Counted from the first letter of the stretch, positions 1-6,908 are shown. The stretch is 17,832 nucleotides of DNA from Deltaproteobacteria bacterium (GCA_024277475.1 JAJRVC010000017.1:1-17832); one strand, 5' to 3'. A program made the numbers and translations. Notes: a model not told the origin generated them from the letters alone.

Positions 1-235
1 GCCCTTGACAGGTAATAAAAAGTAGATGGCGGATGTAAACGGTGTGTCTGCGTGCTCCAGTCTTCGCTAAAGCTTCGTCATGACATCCAGATACTCGTAA
101 CTCTCTTGGCAAGCGAGATCTGCTATAATGCTGCCTTTTTCTCGGCCAAAATCTCCGCGAGTCGATGATGCGTGCGAATCTCATTAGAGTCTTATATAAA
201 ACTACACAGTGTTTGAACAGCGAACCGCAGAATAT

Positions 236-330
236 CGAATATTGAATGTCGAAGGAAGGAAACGCTTCGCTAAATCTTTTATAAAACAGACAGAATACAT
301 TCATTCGACGTTCAATGTTCGACGTTCATC
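236..330. repeat. Foldback (inverted) intergenic repeat
   Basis: The 18 bases at 236-253 (starting CGAATATTGAATG) are the reverse complement of 304-321 with two mismatches, so the element can fold into a long stem. In the right arm TTCGACGTTCA occurs twice, at 304-314 and 318-328, with a period of 14. Similar sequences are scattered between genes in sulfate-reducer genomes, where they are often mis-annotated as short proteins. That last statement is recollection, not a search. Confidence 0.6.
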
Positions 331-528
331 AGTTTCTTTTTTGATCAGACTGGACGCCCGCGGCCAGAGGCGCCGCTTATATGAAACATTAAGCCGCATT
401 GGTTTGTTCGGCTGCTAAGGGTTTGATTTTATAATTAATATTATTCGTCATTCGATATTCCCTTTTATAGAGTTTTTTTTGATCAGACTGGCCGTTTTTT
501 TGGCCGGAGGCGGCGCTCGTGTGAAACC
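331..528. repeat. Two imperfect direct copies of a ~55-60 bp block
   Basis: The blocks at 331-388 and 471-528 align along their length. Both begin AGTTT plus a T-run, then TTGATCAGACTGG, then a GGCC-rich core that can form a small hairpin (clearest in the second copy, GGCC-T7-GGCC), then GGCG(C/G)CGC and a shared GTGAAAC/ATGAAAC end. The 82 bases between them are AT-rich. The duplication is visible directly; its origin and role are unknown. Confidence 0.55.
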
Positions 529-536
529 CTTATTTA

Positions 537-594
537 GACAGGATTTATTTTGGATTCGTTTTCCTCTATCCTGTCAATCCTGTTGATCCTGTCA
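537..594. repeat. ATCCTGT 9-bp tandem array with an inverted partner
   Basis: Three ATCCTGT units start at 568, 577 and 586, an exact period of 9. The reverse-complement GACAGGAT at 537-544 pairs with ATCCTGTC at 568-575, giving a possible hairpin with a loop of about 23 bases. This is a common intergenic repeat type in Desulfobacterota and related genomes (from memory). Lying 70-130 bases past the trpD stop, it could influence the 3' end of that transcript, which is only a suggestion. Confidence 0.65.
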
Positions 595-663
595 GAAAAA
601 TAAAATACAAAATTCCAATCAATTGGCTTTTGATCATATTTGAGATTTTGATTTTGTAATTTG

Positions 664-1779
664 CTATTTCTCTCCGAGCCGGAGGCCGGCTGATCCAGGT
701 CCGGGTTCGCTGCGAAGAAAAGGTTTGCACTGACGGGTAAATTCAATTAATTTATCGAGCTTATCGTGAGCCTTGCCGGAATCTATGGAATCTGCAGCGA
801 TTTTGATTCCGTCTTTAAAATTGGCACATAGCCCTGCGGCCATAAAGGCTGCAGATGTATTCAGCAAAACCATATCTCTTTTAGGCCCCTTCTCACCATT
901 TAGAATCTGTCGGATTATATTTGCATTTTCCTTGGCATCACCGCCGACAATATCCTCCAGCCCCGCCCTTTTAAAGTCATACTCTTCGGGCGTCATCTGA
1001 AATGTGCGAACGCTGTCGTCTTTCAGATGCGAAACCCTTGTCGGTCCGCAGATGCTGATTTCGTCAAATGTTCCCTCACCGCAGACCACAAAGGCCTCTT
1101 TGGTTCCCAGCCGTTTCAAGACAAGAGCGATCTTATCTGTCAGGCTTTGCTCATAGACGCCCAGTACCTGAACGGAGGCGCCGGCCGGATTGGTTACGGG
1201 GCCAAGGAGATTAAAGATGCTGCGGATACCGACCTCCTGCCGCGGTCCGGCAGCATGTTTCATGGCCCCGTGAAAAATAGGGGCATAGAGAAATCCGATG
1301 CCGATCTCATTTATGCATTGTGCCACATCGGTACTGGTGACATCCAGATTTACGCCCAGGTTTTCAAGCACATCCGCGCTTCCGCACAGGTTGGAGACGG
1401 CCCGGTTGCCGTGTTTGGCCACCTTTATACCGCCGCCGGCAGCCACGAAAGCGGTCGTGGTGGAGACATTAAATATTCGGGTTCCGATACCGCCGGTACC
1501 CACAATATCGAGGATCGTCTCATCTTCGATATTGATCTCATCGCGGTCAATGTTGACCAAATGATTATTGACGCTTATTTTTGTGGCTTTGGCCCGTATG
1601 GCTCTGGCAGCGCCGGTAATCTCATCAACGGTCTCTCCCTTTAATCTCAAGGCGGTGATGAAGGCCCCGATCTGGGCCGGTGTAGCGGTTCCGGTCATTA
1701 TCTCATCCATGACCTTTTCCATCTCAGCCTCTGTGAGATCCTCGCCTCTGACAACTTTTGAAATAAATTCTTTAATCAT
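664..1779 (-). CDS. trpD: Anthranilate phosphoribosyltransferase TrpD
   Basis: TrpD transfers the phosphoribosyl group of PRPP to anthranilate in the cytoplasm, the second committed step of tryptophan synthesis. The 371-residue product has the family layout: an N-terminal helical domain (VVRGEDLTEAEMEKVMDEIM, ALRLKGET) followed by the phosphoribosyltransferase domain with DIVGTGG, KHGNRAVS, GSADVLENLGV, GIGFLYAP, GPRQEVGIRSIFNLLGP and TNPA. The start ATG at 1779 follows a strong GGAGGAAG ribosome site. Two positions are odd. The family motif GTGGD, whose Asp helps hold Mg-PRPP, reads GTGGI here, and the usual Lys/Ser after AVS is Asn-Leu. The FDE motif, also Mg-linked, is kept. The last ~17 residues (after CKPF) look like read-through into intergenic DNA. 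trpE, trpG and trpC are not adjacent. Expression is probably set by the attenuator upstream. Confidence 0.93.
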   Translation of the reverse strand: MIKEFISKVVRGEDLTEAEMEKVMDEIMTGTATPAQIGAFITALRLKGETVDEITGAARAIRAKATKISVNNHLVNIDRDEINIEDETILDIVGTGGIGTRIFNVSTTTAFVAAGGGIKVAKHGNRAVSNLCGSADVLENLGVNLDVTSTDVAQCINEIGIGFLYAPIFHGAMKHAAGPRQEVGIRSIFNLLGPVTNPAGASVQVLGVYEQSLTDKIALVLKRLGTKEAFVVCGEGTFDEISICGPTRVSHLKDDSVRTFQMTPEEYDFKRAGLEDIVGGDAKENANIIRQILNGEKGPKRDMVLLNTSAAFMAAGLCANFKDGIKIAADSIDSGKAHDKLDKLIEFTRQCKPFLRSEPGPGSAGLRLGEK

Positions 1780-1828
1780 GGTAGCTTCCTCCGTTTGCAG
1801 GTTCTATTTTCAATCCGGGTCTCCAAAT

Positions 1829-1861
1829 AAAAAAGGCCGGGGGACGAATCGTCCCCCGGCC
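1829..1861 (-). terminator. trp attenuator terminator (proximal to trpD)
   Basis: GGCCGGGGGACGA at 1835-1847 is perfectly complementary to 1849-1861. Reading the minus strand it is followed by six T (1834-1829). This is a textbook intrinsic terminator with a T-run only on the trpD-sense side. It lies 50 bases before the trpD start codon and downstream of the Trp-rich leader peptide, so it would abort transcription before trpD. Confidence 0.88.
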
Positions 1862-1872
1862 GTAAAAATATT

Positions 1873-1908
1873 AAAAAACCGTGGGACCTTTATGAGGTGC
1901 CCACGGTT
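1873..1908 (-). terminator. Second trp leader hairpin, terminator-like
   Basis: On the minus strand AACCGTGGG (1908-1900) pairs with CCCACGGTT (1885-1877), an inner ACCT/AGGT stem extends it past a single bulged base, and six T follow (1878-1873). It lies 24 bases past the leader-peptide stop. It could be a first terminator or the pause/antiterminator partner of the next hairpin. I could not find one clear antiterminator pairing by eye, so the exact switching mechanism is unresolved. Confidence 0.75.
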
Positions 1909-1932
1909 TATTGGCTAAATTATGATATGGGT

Positions 1933-2022
1933 CTAGATTGGCAGGCGCCCCCCCAGGTTAGAGTTGTGCCACCACCAGTTTCTCCGTGAATTTTCAAAAG
2001 TATTTTTCAGTTCGTAACTCAT
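1933..2022 (-). CDS. trpL: trp operon leader peptide (attenuator peptide)
   Basis: A 29-residue open frame runs from ATG at 2022 to TAG at 1933. Codons 16-18 (1977-1969) are three consecutive TGG Trp codons, in the context RRN-WWW-HNS. Three Trp codons in so short a peptide, directly upstream of two terminator hairpins and trpD, are diagnostic of ribosome-mediated transcription attenuation. When charged tRNA-Trp is scarce the ribosome stalls on these codons and the terminator is avoided. The Shine-Dalgarno sequence is poor (only GAG about 9 bases upstream), and the predicted transcription start is almost at the ATG, so the message may be nearly leaderless. The peptide itself is not expected to have another function. 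Confidence 0.88.
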   Translation of the reverse strand: MSYELKNTFENSRRNWWWHNSNLGGRLPI

Positions 2023-2029
2023 AGAGGCG

Positions 2030-2059
2030 CACTCTAAAGAGAGTGAATGAGAATGTCAA
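2030..2059 (-). promoter_or_regulatory. Putative trpL-trpD promoter with overlapping palindrome
   Basis: On the minus strand a perfect -35 TTGACA (2059-2054) is followed after 17 bases by TAGAGT (2036-2031), a 4/6 match to the -10. The palindrome CACTCT-N4-AGAGTG at 2030-2045 covers the -10, where a repressor could bind. It does not look like the E. coli TrpR operator. The start point would be about 2024, only a couple of bases before the trpL ATG, which makes this promoter good in sequence but tight in spacing. Confidence 0.6.
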
Positions 2060-2383
2060 GAAAAAATTTAAATTTTTGACATAAGCGCTGAACTCCAGTG
2101 ATAGAAAACAACATGCGGGTTAATCAGGCGGTGAGAAGGACAAGAAAAATCATGTAATGTTTTTTCCGGATTCGGGCGTACTATAGGATTCCGGTAAGAG
2201 ATTTGAATCAAAGGATTGAGGGAGAGCGGTAAAATTCGCTGGAATGATTGGTTGATGTGGCCGCAAAAAGGCACAAAAACCACAAAAATAAAATTTCACA
2301 CTTAATAATTTCAATAGCTTATATGATCAAAATTCGAGAATTTTGACTTTTTACGAGATTGTCATTGGTTGGCCGTTGCTGAT
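2060..2383. other. Intergenic region, no gene recognised
   Basis: About 320 bases separate the trp promoter from the toxin stop codon. The stretch at 2255-2300 carries an AC/AAA-rich sequence (reading GTGGTTTTTGTGCC on the minus strand) typical of non-coding filler. A 71-codon minus frame at 2068-2283 crosses it but has no ribosome site or recognisable family. I see nothing else. Confidence 0.5.
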
Positions 2384-2695
2384 TCAGATGGCAAGTGCAA
2401 AGCGAATTGCCTGCCCGACGGCAACCATCCTTGCCGGTGACAAAGAGGTGATAAGTGCGCCGATCTTACCTTTTGGAACTGTCTGCAAGTGGTCGCAATT
2501 GACAGCGCAATCTCGAAGCATACCGTCATCCTTCGAGAGAAAGACTTCAGACGGAATATCGCGGATAGTACTGGTGATGGGCGCAACAGTGGCTTCACCA
2601 AGGTACCTCAACACGGAATCACGCGTCAGGATAAGAACGGGCCTCTTCTTATCTGGCTGGGTAAATTTATACCAACGAATTTCGCCGCGTTTCAT
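2384..2695 (-). CDS. mazF: MazF/PemK-type mRNA interferase toxin
   Basis: This toxin family cuts single-stranded RNA at short sequence motifs in the cytoplasm and is neutralised by the cognate antitoxin. The 103-residue product shows the CcdB/MazF fold landmarks: start MKRGEIRWYKF, then KKRPVLILTRDS, then VAPITSTIRDIPSEV (Thr/Ser and Arg near the expected catalytic site), then DCAVNCDHLQTVPK and IGALITSL. I chose the ATG at 2695 because it overlaps the antitoxin stop (ATGA) and gives the usual N-terminus. An upstream start at 2725 would add ten residues (MGNGAGLGRG) that do not fit the family. The GAGGA just before the ATG serves as ribosome site, so translation is probably coupled to the antitoxin. 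Confidence 0.88.
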   Translation of the reverse strand: MKRGEIRWYKFTQPDKKRPVLILTRDSVLRYLGEATVAPITSTIRDIPSEVFLSKDDGMLRDCAVNCDHLQTVPKGKIGALITSLSPARMVAVGQAIRFALAI

Positions 2696-2925
2696 TCCTC
2701 GCCCCAAGCCTGCTCCGTTTCCCAAACGGAAAACTCGTCGACTGCGACGGGATGCCGCTCGTACCCCTGGCGGTGTTTACGTTCCGATTGTTCAATGCTG
2801 TAACATGCGAGCGCCTTACGAAGAGCCTTTCGTGTGAATGCGGAACGGCTTGTGTGGAGCCGTTTCACAACTCGGTCGACCTCTTTGACCAGCTTGTCAT
2901 CAAGGGTCATCTGAACGGTTTTCAA
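2692..2925 (-). CDS. Ribbon-helix-helix antitoxin of the MazF pair
   Basis: A 77-residue protein with an N-terminal ribbon-helix-helix DNA-binding domain: the beta strand KTVQMTLDD, then helices through VKEVDRVVKRL and SRSAFTRKALRKAL. The C-terminal tail (roughly residues 45-77, rich in E, H, R and W) should wrap around the toxin. It would neutralise MazF and repress its own promoter. The start is inferred: TTG at 2925 gives the usual family N-terminus (M)KTVQMTLD and sits 7 bases after AAGGGGG, whereas the longer GTG start at 2931 would place that ribosome site only a base or two away. It precedes and overlaps the toxin gene by 4 bases, the standard antitoxin-toxin order. Confidence 0.85.
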   Translation of the reverse strand: MKTVQMTLDDKLVKEVDRVVKRLHTSRSAFTRKALRKALACYSIEQSERKHRQGYERHPVAVDEFSVWETEQAWGEE

Positions 2926-2941
2926 TGGCACACCCCCTTAG

Positions 2942-2987
2942 TGTGGAATTTCATAGCTATAATAATCCACATTCAGACTCGGGTCAA
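2942..2987 (-). promoter_or_regulatory. Antitoxin-toxin promoter and 30-bp palindromic operator
   Basis: On the minus strand -35 TTGACC (2987-2982), a 17-base spacer and -10 TATTAT (2964-2959) form a good sigma70-like promoter. A near-perfect palindrome at 2942-2971 (TGTGGA arms, exact centre TAGCTA at 2954-2959, 12 of 15 base pairs matched) covers the -10. Ribbon-helix-helix antitoxins bind such palindromes, so this is the likely autorepression site. Confidence 0.75.
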
Positions 2988-3122
2988 GTCATTTGTGGAC
3001 AATTGTTCGTGCTGAATCAATGGCGGCTTCCGCGACAGGTATGCAGAATAAGCTAAACATCATACGGCTAATTTAGCTAAACAATGGATATTTTAAAAAA
3101 GTTGAAAGATCAAATAAGATAT

Positions 3123-3150
3123 TTGACAATCATCACAACGGTTGTACATT
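3123..3150 (+). promoter_or_regulatory. Putative promoter of the acyl-CoA synthetase operon
   Basis: TTGACA at 3123-3128, a 16-base spacer and TACATT at 3145-3150 (4/6) make a plausible promoter about 110 bases before the alpha-subunit start. The perfect palindrome ACAAC-G-GTTGT (3135-3145) lies in the spacer and could be a repressor site. Two copies of AGCTAAACA (3051-3059 and 3075-3083, 24 bases apart) lie just upstream. Confidence 0.5.
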
Positions 3151-3261
3151 GATACAGACCGGCAAGCCAACCCGGATCCGCCGGAGGCGCAGGCGCTGCG
3201 TGTCGTTCTGTCTTTCCTATTAAAATTGATAGTATTCCTTACCATTATTGAGGAGAACCAA

Positions 3262-4629
3262 GTGGATCTAAATCCTCTCTTTCGCCCCAAATCCATAGCC
3301 GTTGTCGGGGTCTCTTTGTCCAACGATCGCCATCCGGCCAATGTGATTTATGATAAAATCAACCTACGGTATCCGGTGACGGTTTTTGCGGTCAATCCCA
3401 GGGGCGGTCAGCTCCACCGGAATCAAGTTTACAAAGACATCACCGACATTCCCGAGCCGGTTGACCTGGCCGTGATCGCCGCCCGGTCAAAATATGTGCC
3501 GGCTATCCTGAAGGGGTGCATCGCGAAAAAAGTGGGGGGCGCCACCATCATCTCCGGCGGGTTCGCCGAGGTGGGACGGCAGGATCTTCAGGATGAGATC
3601 GTTTCTATGGCCCGCGCAGCGGAATTCCCCTTTATCGGGCCCAATTGCCTGGGAATTTATGCGCCCGATCGATTCGATACCTTCTTTTTGCCGGGTCAGC
3701 GGCTGATCCGGCCTGAGTCGGGCAATGTGGCCATCATCAGTCAGAGCGGCGGCGTGCTGGTGGATCAGATGGTAAAATTCAAGGCCCAGGGGATCGGGCT
3801 CTCCATCGGTGTGAGTATCGGCAACAAGGCCTTGATACGGGAGATTGACCTGCTCGAATATCTGTCCCTGGATCCCGTTACGCGGGTAATCGCATTTTAT
3901 GTGGAAGGTTTCGGCAAGGGAGAAGGGCGAACTTTTGTAAGGGCCGCCCGTCAATGCCCCAAACCGATCATCGTTTTAAAGGCCGGCAAAACCACCGCCG
4001 GGAGCCGGGCGGCCTCCAGCCATACAGCATCCCTGGCCGGTGATTATGCCGTATTTTCCCAGGTGCTGGCCCAGCATGACATCACCGAGGCAAAATCCGA
4101 ATATGAATTATTAGCATTTTGCGAAGCGCTGAACTCTTATCAGGATGCCATCGACGGCCGGATCGGGATCATTACGGCCAGCGGTGGGCACTGCGTTTTA
4201 GCGGTGGATATCCTGTCGGCCAATGGACTGGAGGTGCCGCCCCTGTCGGAATCGGCCCAAAAAAATATTTTTAAGCGCCTGACTCCCAGCGTCCAATCCA
4301 TCGCCAGTGTCGGCAACCCGGTGGACCTGACCGGCAGCGCCGCAGATGAAGATTTTATCGGCGCGGCCATCGGAATGAGCCGGACACCCGAGGTCGAGTG
4401 TATCCTTCTCCTCATCCTGCCGTATTCGCCCAGTCTGAGCCCGGAACTGGGTGCCCGCTTGAGCCAGATTTATCAGACGGAGAAAAAACCGATGGTGGCC
4501 TACGTCCCCCATGAAGATAAGTATCGAATGCTTATTGAAGGGTTTGAATTAAACAATATACCGGTATCCGATTCTGTCGAGGGTGCCGCACTCATGGTGA
4601 AAGCACTGAGGAGGTGCCAATCATGTTAA
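3262..4629 (+). CDS. NDP-forming acyl-CoA synthetase, alpha subunit
   Basis: With the next gene this forms a heteromeric acyl-CoA synthetase that interconverts acyl-CoA + NDP + Pi with acid + CoA + NTP; anaerobes often run it to gain ATP. The 455-residue product has an N-terminal CoA-binding Rossmann domain (FRPKSIAVVGVS, INPRGG-type VNPRGG, GPNCLGIY) and succinyl-CoA-ligase-like domains (AIISQSGG, LKAGKTTAGSRAASSHTASLAG). His254 in SSHTASLAG is the expected phosphohistidine. The GTG at 3262 is chosen because GAGGAGA precedes it by about 6 bases and the protein then begins with the family start DLNPLFRPKSIAVVG. A start at 3142 would add 40 unmatched residues. It overlaps the beta subunit by 7 bases. 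The acyl substrate cannot be read from sequence; acetate, branched or aryl acids are all possible. Confidence 0.9.
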   Translation: MDLNPLFRPKSIAVVGVSLSNDRHPANVIYDKINLRYPVTVFAVNPRGGQLHRNQVYKDITDIPEPVDLAVIAARSKYVPAILKGCIAKKVGGATIISGGFAEVGRQDLQDEIVSMARAAEFPFIGPNCLGIYAPDRFDTFFLPGQRLIRPESGNVAIISQSGGVLVDQMVKFKAQGIGLSIGVSIGNKALIREIDLLEYLSLDPVTRVIAFYVEGFGKGEGRTFVRAARQCPKPIIVLKAGKTTAGSRAASSHTASLAGDYAVFSQVLAQHDITEAKSEYELLAFCEALNSYQDAIDGRIGIITASGGHCVLAVDILSANGLEVPPLSESAQKNIFKRLTPSVQSIASVGNPVDLTGSAADEDFIGAAIGMSRTPEVECILLLILPYSPSLSPELGARLSQIYQTEKKPMVAYVPHEDKYRMLIEGFELNNIPVSDSVEGAALMVKALRRCQSC

Positions 4630-5306
4630 CGGATGCCATGACCGCTATTTTAACGGCTGCCGGGAAAACCGGGTGGGTGCTGGAGCCGGATGCCAAACGG
4701 ATGCTCGATCTCGCCGGGATACCGGTCCCCAATTTTCTGCTCGCTGCTACGGTGGATGATGCGGTCCGGGCCGCCGGAAAAATCGGCTATCCCGTGGCGA
4801 CCAAGATCGTTTCTCCGGCCGTGCTGCATAAGACGGAGCTTGACGGTGTGGCCCTGGGCCTGGAGACGGATGAAGCCTTAAGGGCGGTCTTCGATCGCTT
4901 TAAACGCTTGGACCGGTTTAAAGGGGTGCTGGTGGAAGAAATGGTCGCCGGCGTGGAGCTGATCGTCGGTGCGAAAATCGATTATCAGTTCGGACCGGTG
5001 GTCCTTTTAGGAATCGGTGGCATTGGTGTCGAACTGTATGGCGATACGGCGGTGCGGATGGCGCCGGTGAGCGCGCAAGACGTCCGCTCCATGGTTCATC
5101 AGCTAAAGGGACGGCGGATACTGGAAGGGTTCCGGGGGTCGAAACCTGTGGATATGAAGTCTTTGAGCGATCTGGTGGTTCGTTTTTCAGAACTGATAAT
5201 GGACCTGGAAACCAAGATAACCTCCATTGATTTAAACCCGGTCATGTGTACCTCCGAGGGATGTGTCGTGGCCGACGCCCGGATTATTCTCTCCGAAAAT
5301 ACCTGA
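4623..5306 (+). CDS. NDP-forming acyl-CoA synthetase, beta subunit (ATP-grasp)
   Basis: This 227-residue protein is the nucleotide-binding ATP-grasp half of the enzyme. It receives the phosphoryl group from the alpha-subunit histidine and passes it to ADP or GDP. Visible landmarks are YPVATKIVSPAVLHKTELDGVALGL (lysine and glycine-rich region), VLVEEMVAGVELIVGAKID, FGPVVLLGIGGIGVEL and SIDLNPVM with its metal-ligand Asp/Asn. Length matches stand-alone beta subunits of archaeal and anaerobic ADP-forming synthetases (about 230). ATG 4623 is preferred over GTG 4614 because GGAGG at 4609-4613 is 9 bases upstream, inside the alpha gene, implying coupled translation. The operon ends here and faces the convergent mttB-type gene 97 bases away, with no strong terminator seen between them. 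Confidence 0.9.
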   Translation: MLTDAMTAILTAAGKTGWVLEPDAKRMLDLAGIPVPNFLLAATVDDAVRAAGKIGYPVATKIVSPAVLHKTELDGVALGLETDEALRAVFDRFKRLDRFKGVLVEEMVAGVELIVGAKIDYQFGPVVLLGIGGIGVELYGDTAVRMAPVSAQDVRSMVHQLKGRRILEGFRGSKPVDMKSLSDLVVRFSELIMDLETKITSIDLNPVMCTSEGCVVADARIILSENT

Positions 5307-5403
5307 AAACTTGGCACGGCTTAAAACTGCTCCGATTCCTTAGTTTTTCAATCGTCATTTGCAATTCAATTAACGCCTTACGCCTCAGCAAAGACGCATA
5401 CTT

Positions 5404-6861
5404 TTACTGGGCAGTGAGCTCCTTCTCTCCTTTGAGTTTGATTTCCTTTATCGATGAGAGGATTTTGGATGGCAAGCCAGGCACATTGTGAGTGTTGATA
5501 ATGTGCTCCAGTTTTTCCTGAATGCGTTGGGCGGTGTCCTTGGACCCCTCCTGCAGCCAGGCTTCGTATGACTGTCGGGTCATAACGCTTGGGCGCCAAA
5601 GTTCACGTCGGAAATGCTCAACGGTATGGTCTTGTTGCAAGAAATGTCCTCCCGGGCCAACTGCGGATATCACCTCTCGTGCAAGGGTTTCTTTGTTGAC
5701 TTCAATACCCCTCAGAAATCGTTTGGCCATGCCGACAATGTCGTTTCCCAGCACCAGTTGCGCCGGGGAGCAGACCATGGCCATATCCATGTAGCCGACG
5801 TCGTGAATAAGATTCAGCCCTGCCAACCCCTGGGCCAAAATAGAAAAGGCGCTTTCTGCACCGGCCTGGGCGTCAACAACTTTGGCATCCGTGGATCCTG
5901 CCAGACCCCAGGTGGGCAACCCGAAGGACCTGGCCACCTCTGCTTGAACAGCTAACCCGAGACTCGTTTCCGGGCTGCCTTCGCTGGAAAGGCCCGATGC
6001 CATATCCGGAATCCCCACGTTGCCGCTTAAGGCACATGGGCAACCCGGTCGGCGCAACTGGGCGAGAACCAGGCACATCAGCGATTCTGCTGTCAACAGC
6101 GCCACAGTACCCGCCAGGGTAACCGGACTGGTTGCACCGCAAAGGGGAGACGGTCCGGGAATCTGCGGCATGAAGAGATCGGCGGCAACAAAAAGACGGT
6201 CAACCACTTCTTGGGGAAATACCAATGGTGATATGGGTTCCGGATAAGCTATTAAAAAAGGACGTTCCCGGAGGTTAGTCAGACCGCCTGCCACTTCGGC
6301 AGCCATTTCGTAGACCAGTTCGCATCCGCGCGCACTGTAGGCCAGGAAGACCAATGGTTTAGTGGTGTTTGTCACGACGGCCTCAAATTCATGTAAATCG
6401 GCGCTGATGGCCGGTACATCCTGTGCCGAACCCATCGGCATGACCCAATCGATGTTCGGCAAAGCGTCGGCTATACGGGCTGCCAGGGCGATGTCCGCAA
6501 CCCGCGTAGGCCGGATTTCGCGCGTCAATGCGTCCATGGTATTTGGACTGCCGGTACTTGTTCCATAATAGCTTTTGCGGCCTTCCACTTCAAGCGCCGG
6601 ACATCCGTTGCGGTCGTAAATGGTAAATCCCCTGGGGGCCGTTTTGAGGCATTGTCTGACAATATACTCCGGGATTTTGACGTTTTCATCTTTGACGTTT
6701 GCCCCGGCCTGCCGTAGCATTTGGCGCGCCTTTTCGTGCAGGACATTGAAACCAACCTTTTCCATAATATAAAAGGCGGTTCGTTTTATCTCTTCGACCT
6801 GATCGTCAGTCAGCACCCGAAAACTTACTGAACTGCTGTTTACAAAAGATGTCTGAACCAT
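5404..6861 (-). CDS. MttB-superfamily methyltransferase, no pyrrolysine codon
   Basis: The 485-residue product belongs to the trimethylamine:corrinoid methyltransferase (MttB) superfamily. These cytoplasmic TIM-barrel enzymes move a methyl group from a quaternary or tertiary amine to a cobalamin protein. Landmarks: LTDDQVEEIKRTAFYIMEKVG (residues 17-37), YYGTSTGSPNTMD (98-110), SARGCELVYEMAAEVAGG (176-193), CGATSPVTLAGTVAL (241-255), AQAGAESAF (331-339) and NLIHDVGYMDM (350-360). Archaeal MttB uses pyrrolysine from an in-frame amber codon near residue 334. This frame has none and ends on TAA, so it resembles the non-Pyl branch that includes glycine-betaine, proline-betaine and carnitine demethylases. 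Substrate is not readable. It lies 47 bases after the FadR-type regulator on the same strand. No corrinoid protein or methyl-THF transferase gene is in the window. Confidence 0.88.
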   Translation of the reverse strand: MVQTSFVNSSSVSFRVLTDDQVEEIKRTAFYIMEKVGFNVLHEKARQMLRQAGANVKDENVKIPEYIVRQCLKTAPRGFTIYDRNGCPALEVEGRKSYYGTSTGSPNTMDALTREIRPTRVADIALAARIADALPNIDWVMPMGSAQDVPAISADLHEFEAVVTNTTKPLVFLAYSARGCELVYEMAAEVAGGLTNLRERPFLIAYPEPISPLVFPQEVVDRLFVAADLFMPQIPGPSPLCGATSPVTLAGTVALLTAESLMCLVLAQLRRPGCPCALSGNVGIPDMASGLSSEGSPETSLGLAVQAEVARSFGLPTWGLAGSTDAKVVDAQAGAESAFSILAQGLAGLNLIHDVGYMDMAMVCSPAQLVLGNDIVGMAKRFLRGIEVNKETLAREVISAVGPGGHFLQQDHTVEHFRRELWRPSVMTRQSYEAWLQEGSKDTAQRIQEKLEHIINTHNVPGLPSKILSSIKEIKLKGEKELTAQ

Positions 6862-6908
6862 ATATCCATTTCCCTGTGTATCTTATGAAATCCGGTCAGT
6901 TAAAATTT

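Larger units (their letters stand above)
1..663. other. Gene-poor, repeat-rich intergenic stretch
   Basis: I find no convincing gene in these 663 bases. The left 180 bases show only weak coding signals. A minus-strand frame opens at an ATG at 184-182 and runs to the window edge, but its product is Arg-rich and unlike any family I know. From about 236 onward the DNA is made of repeat units, listed separately: a foldback repeat, a duplicated 55-60 base block and a 9-base tandem ATCCTGT array. Short open frames here (for example 209-418 plus and 534-746 minus) are translations of these repeats rather than genes. trpD transcription runs leftward into this stretch. No clean GC-rich hairpin with a T-run was seen. 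Confidence 0.6.

Noticed and set aside
1..184. Minus-strand frame from ATG 184 open to the left edge
   Set aside because: Arg-rich, no recognisable family, weak ribosome site. Another frame holds a more protein-like string (LAEILAEKKAAL) but contains stops, so at most a decayed gene.
209..746. Short frames 209-418 (+) and 534-746 (-)
   Set aside because: They translate the foldback, duplicated and ATCCTGT repeats; such products are recurrent annotation artefacts.
1027..1644. 205-codon plus-strand frame opposite trpD
   Set aside because: Lies wholly antisense to a well-conserved TrpD, with no ribosome site or family resemblance.
2068..2283. 71-codon minus-strand frame before the trp promoter
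   Set aside because: Crosses low-complexity AC/T-rich intergenic DNA and lacks a ribosome site or known domain.
2343..2837. 164-codon plus-strand frame across the toxin-antitoxin genes
   Set aside because: Antisense shadow of two clearly recognisable minus-strand genes.
5404..6861. Pyrrolysine-type MttB
   Set aside because: No in-frame TAG occurs, the frame ends on TAA, and no pyrrolysine tRNA or pyl genes are in the window.
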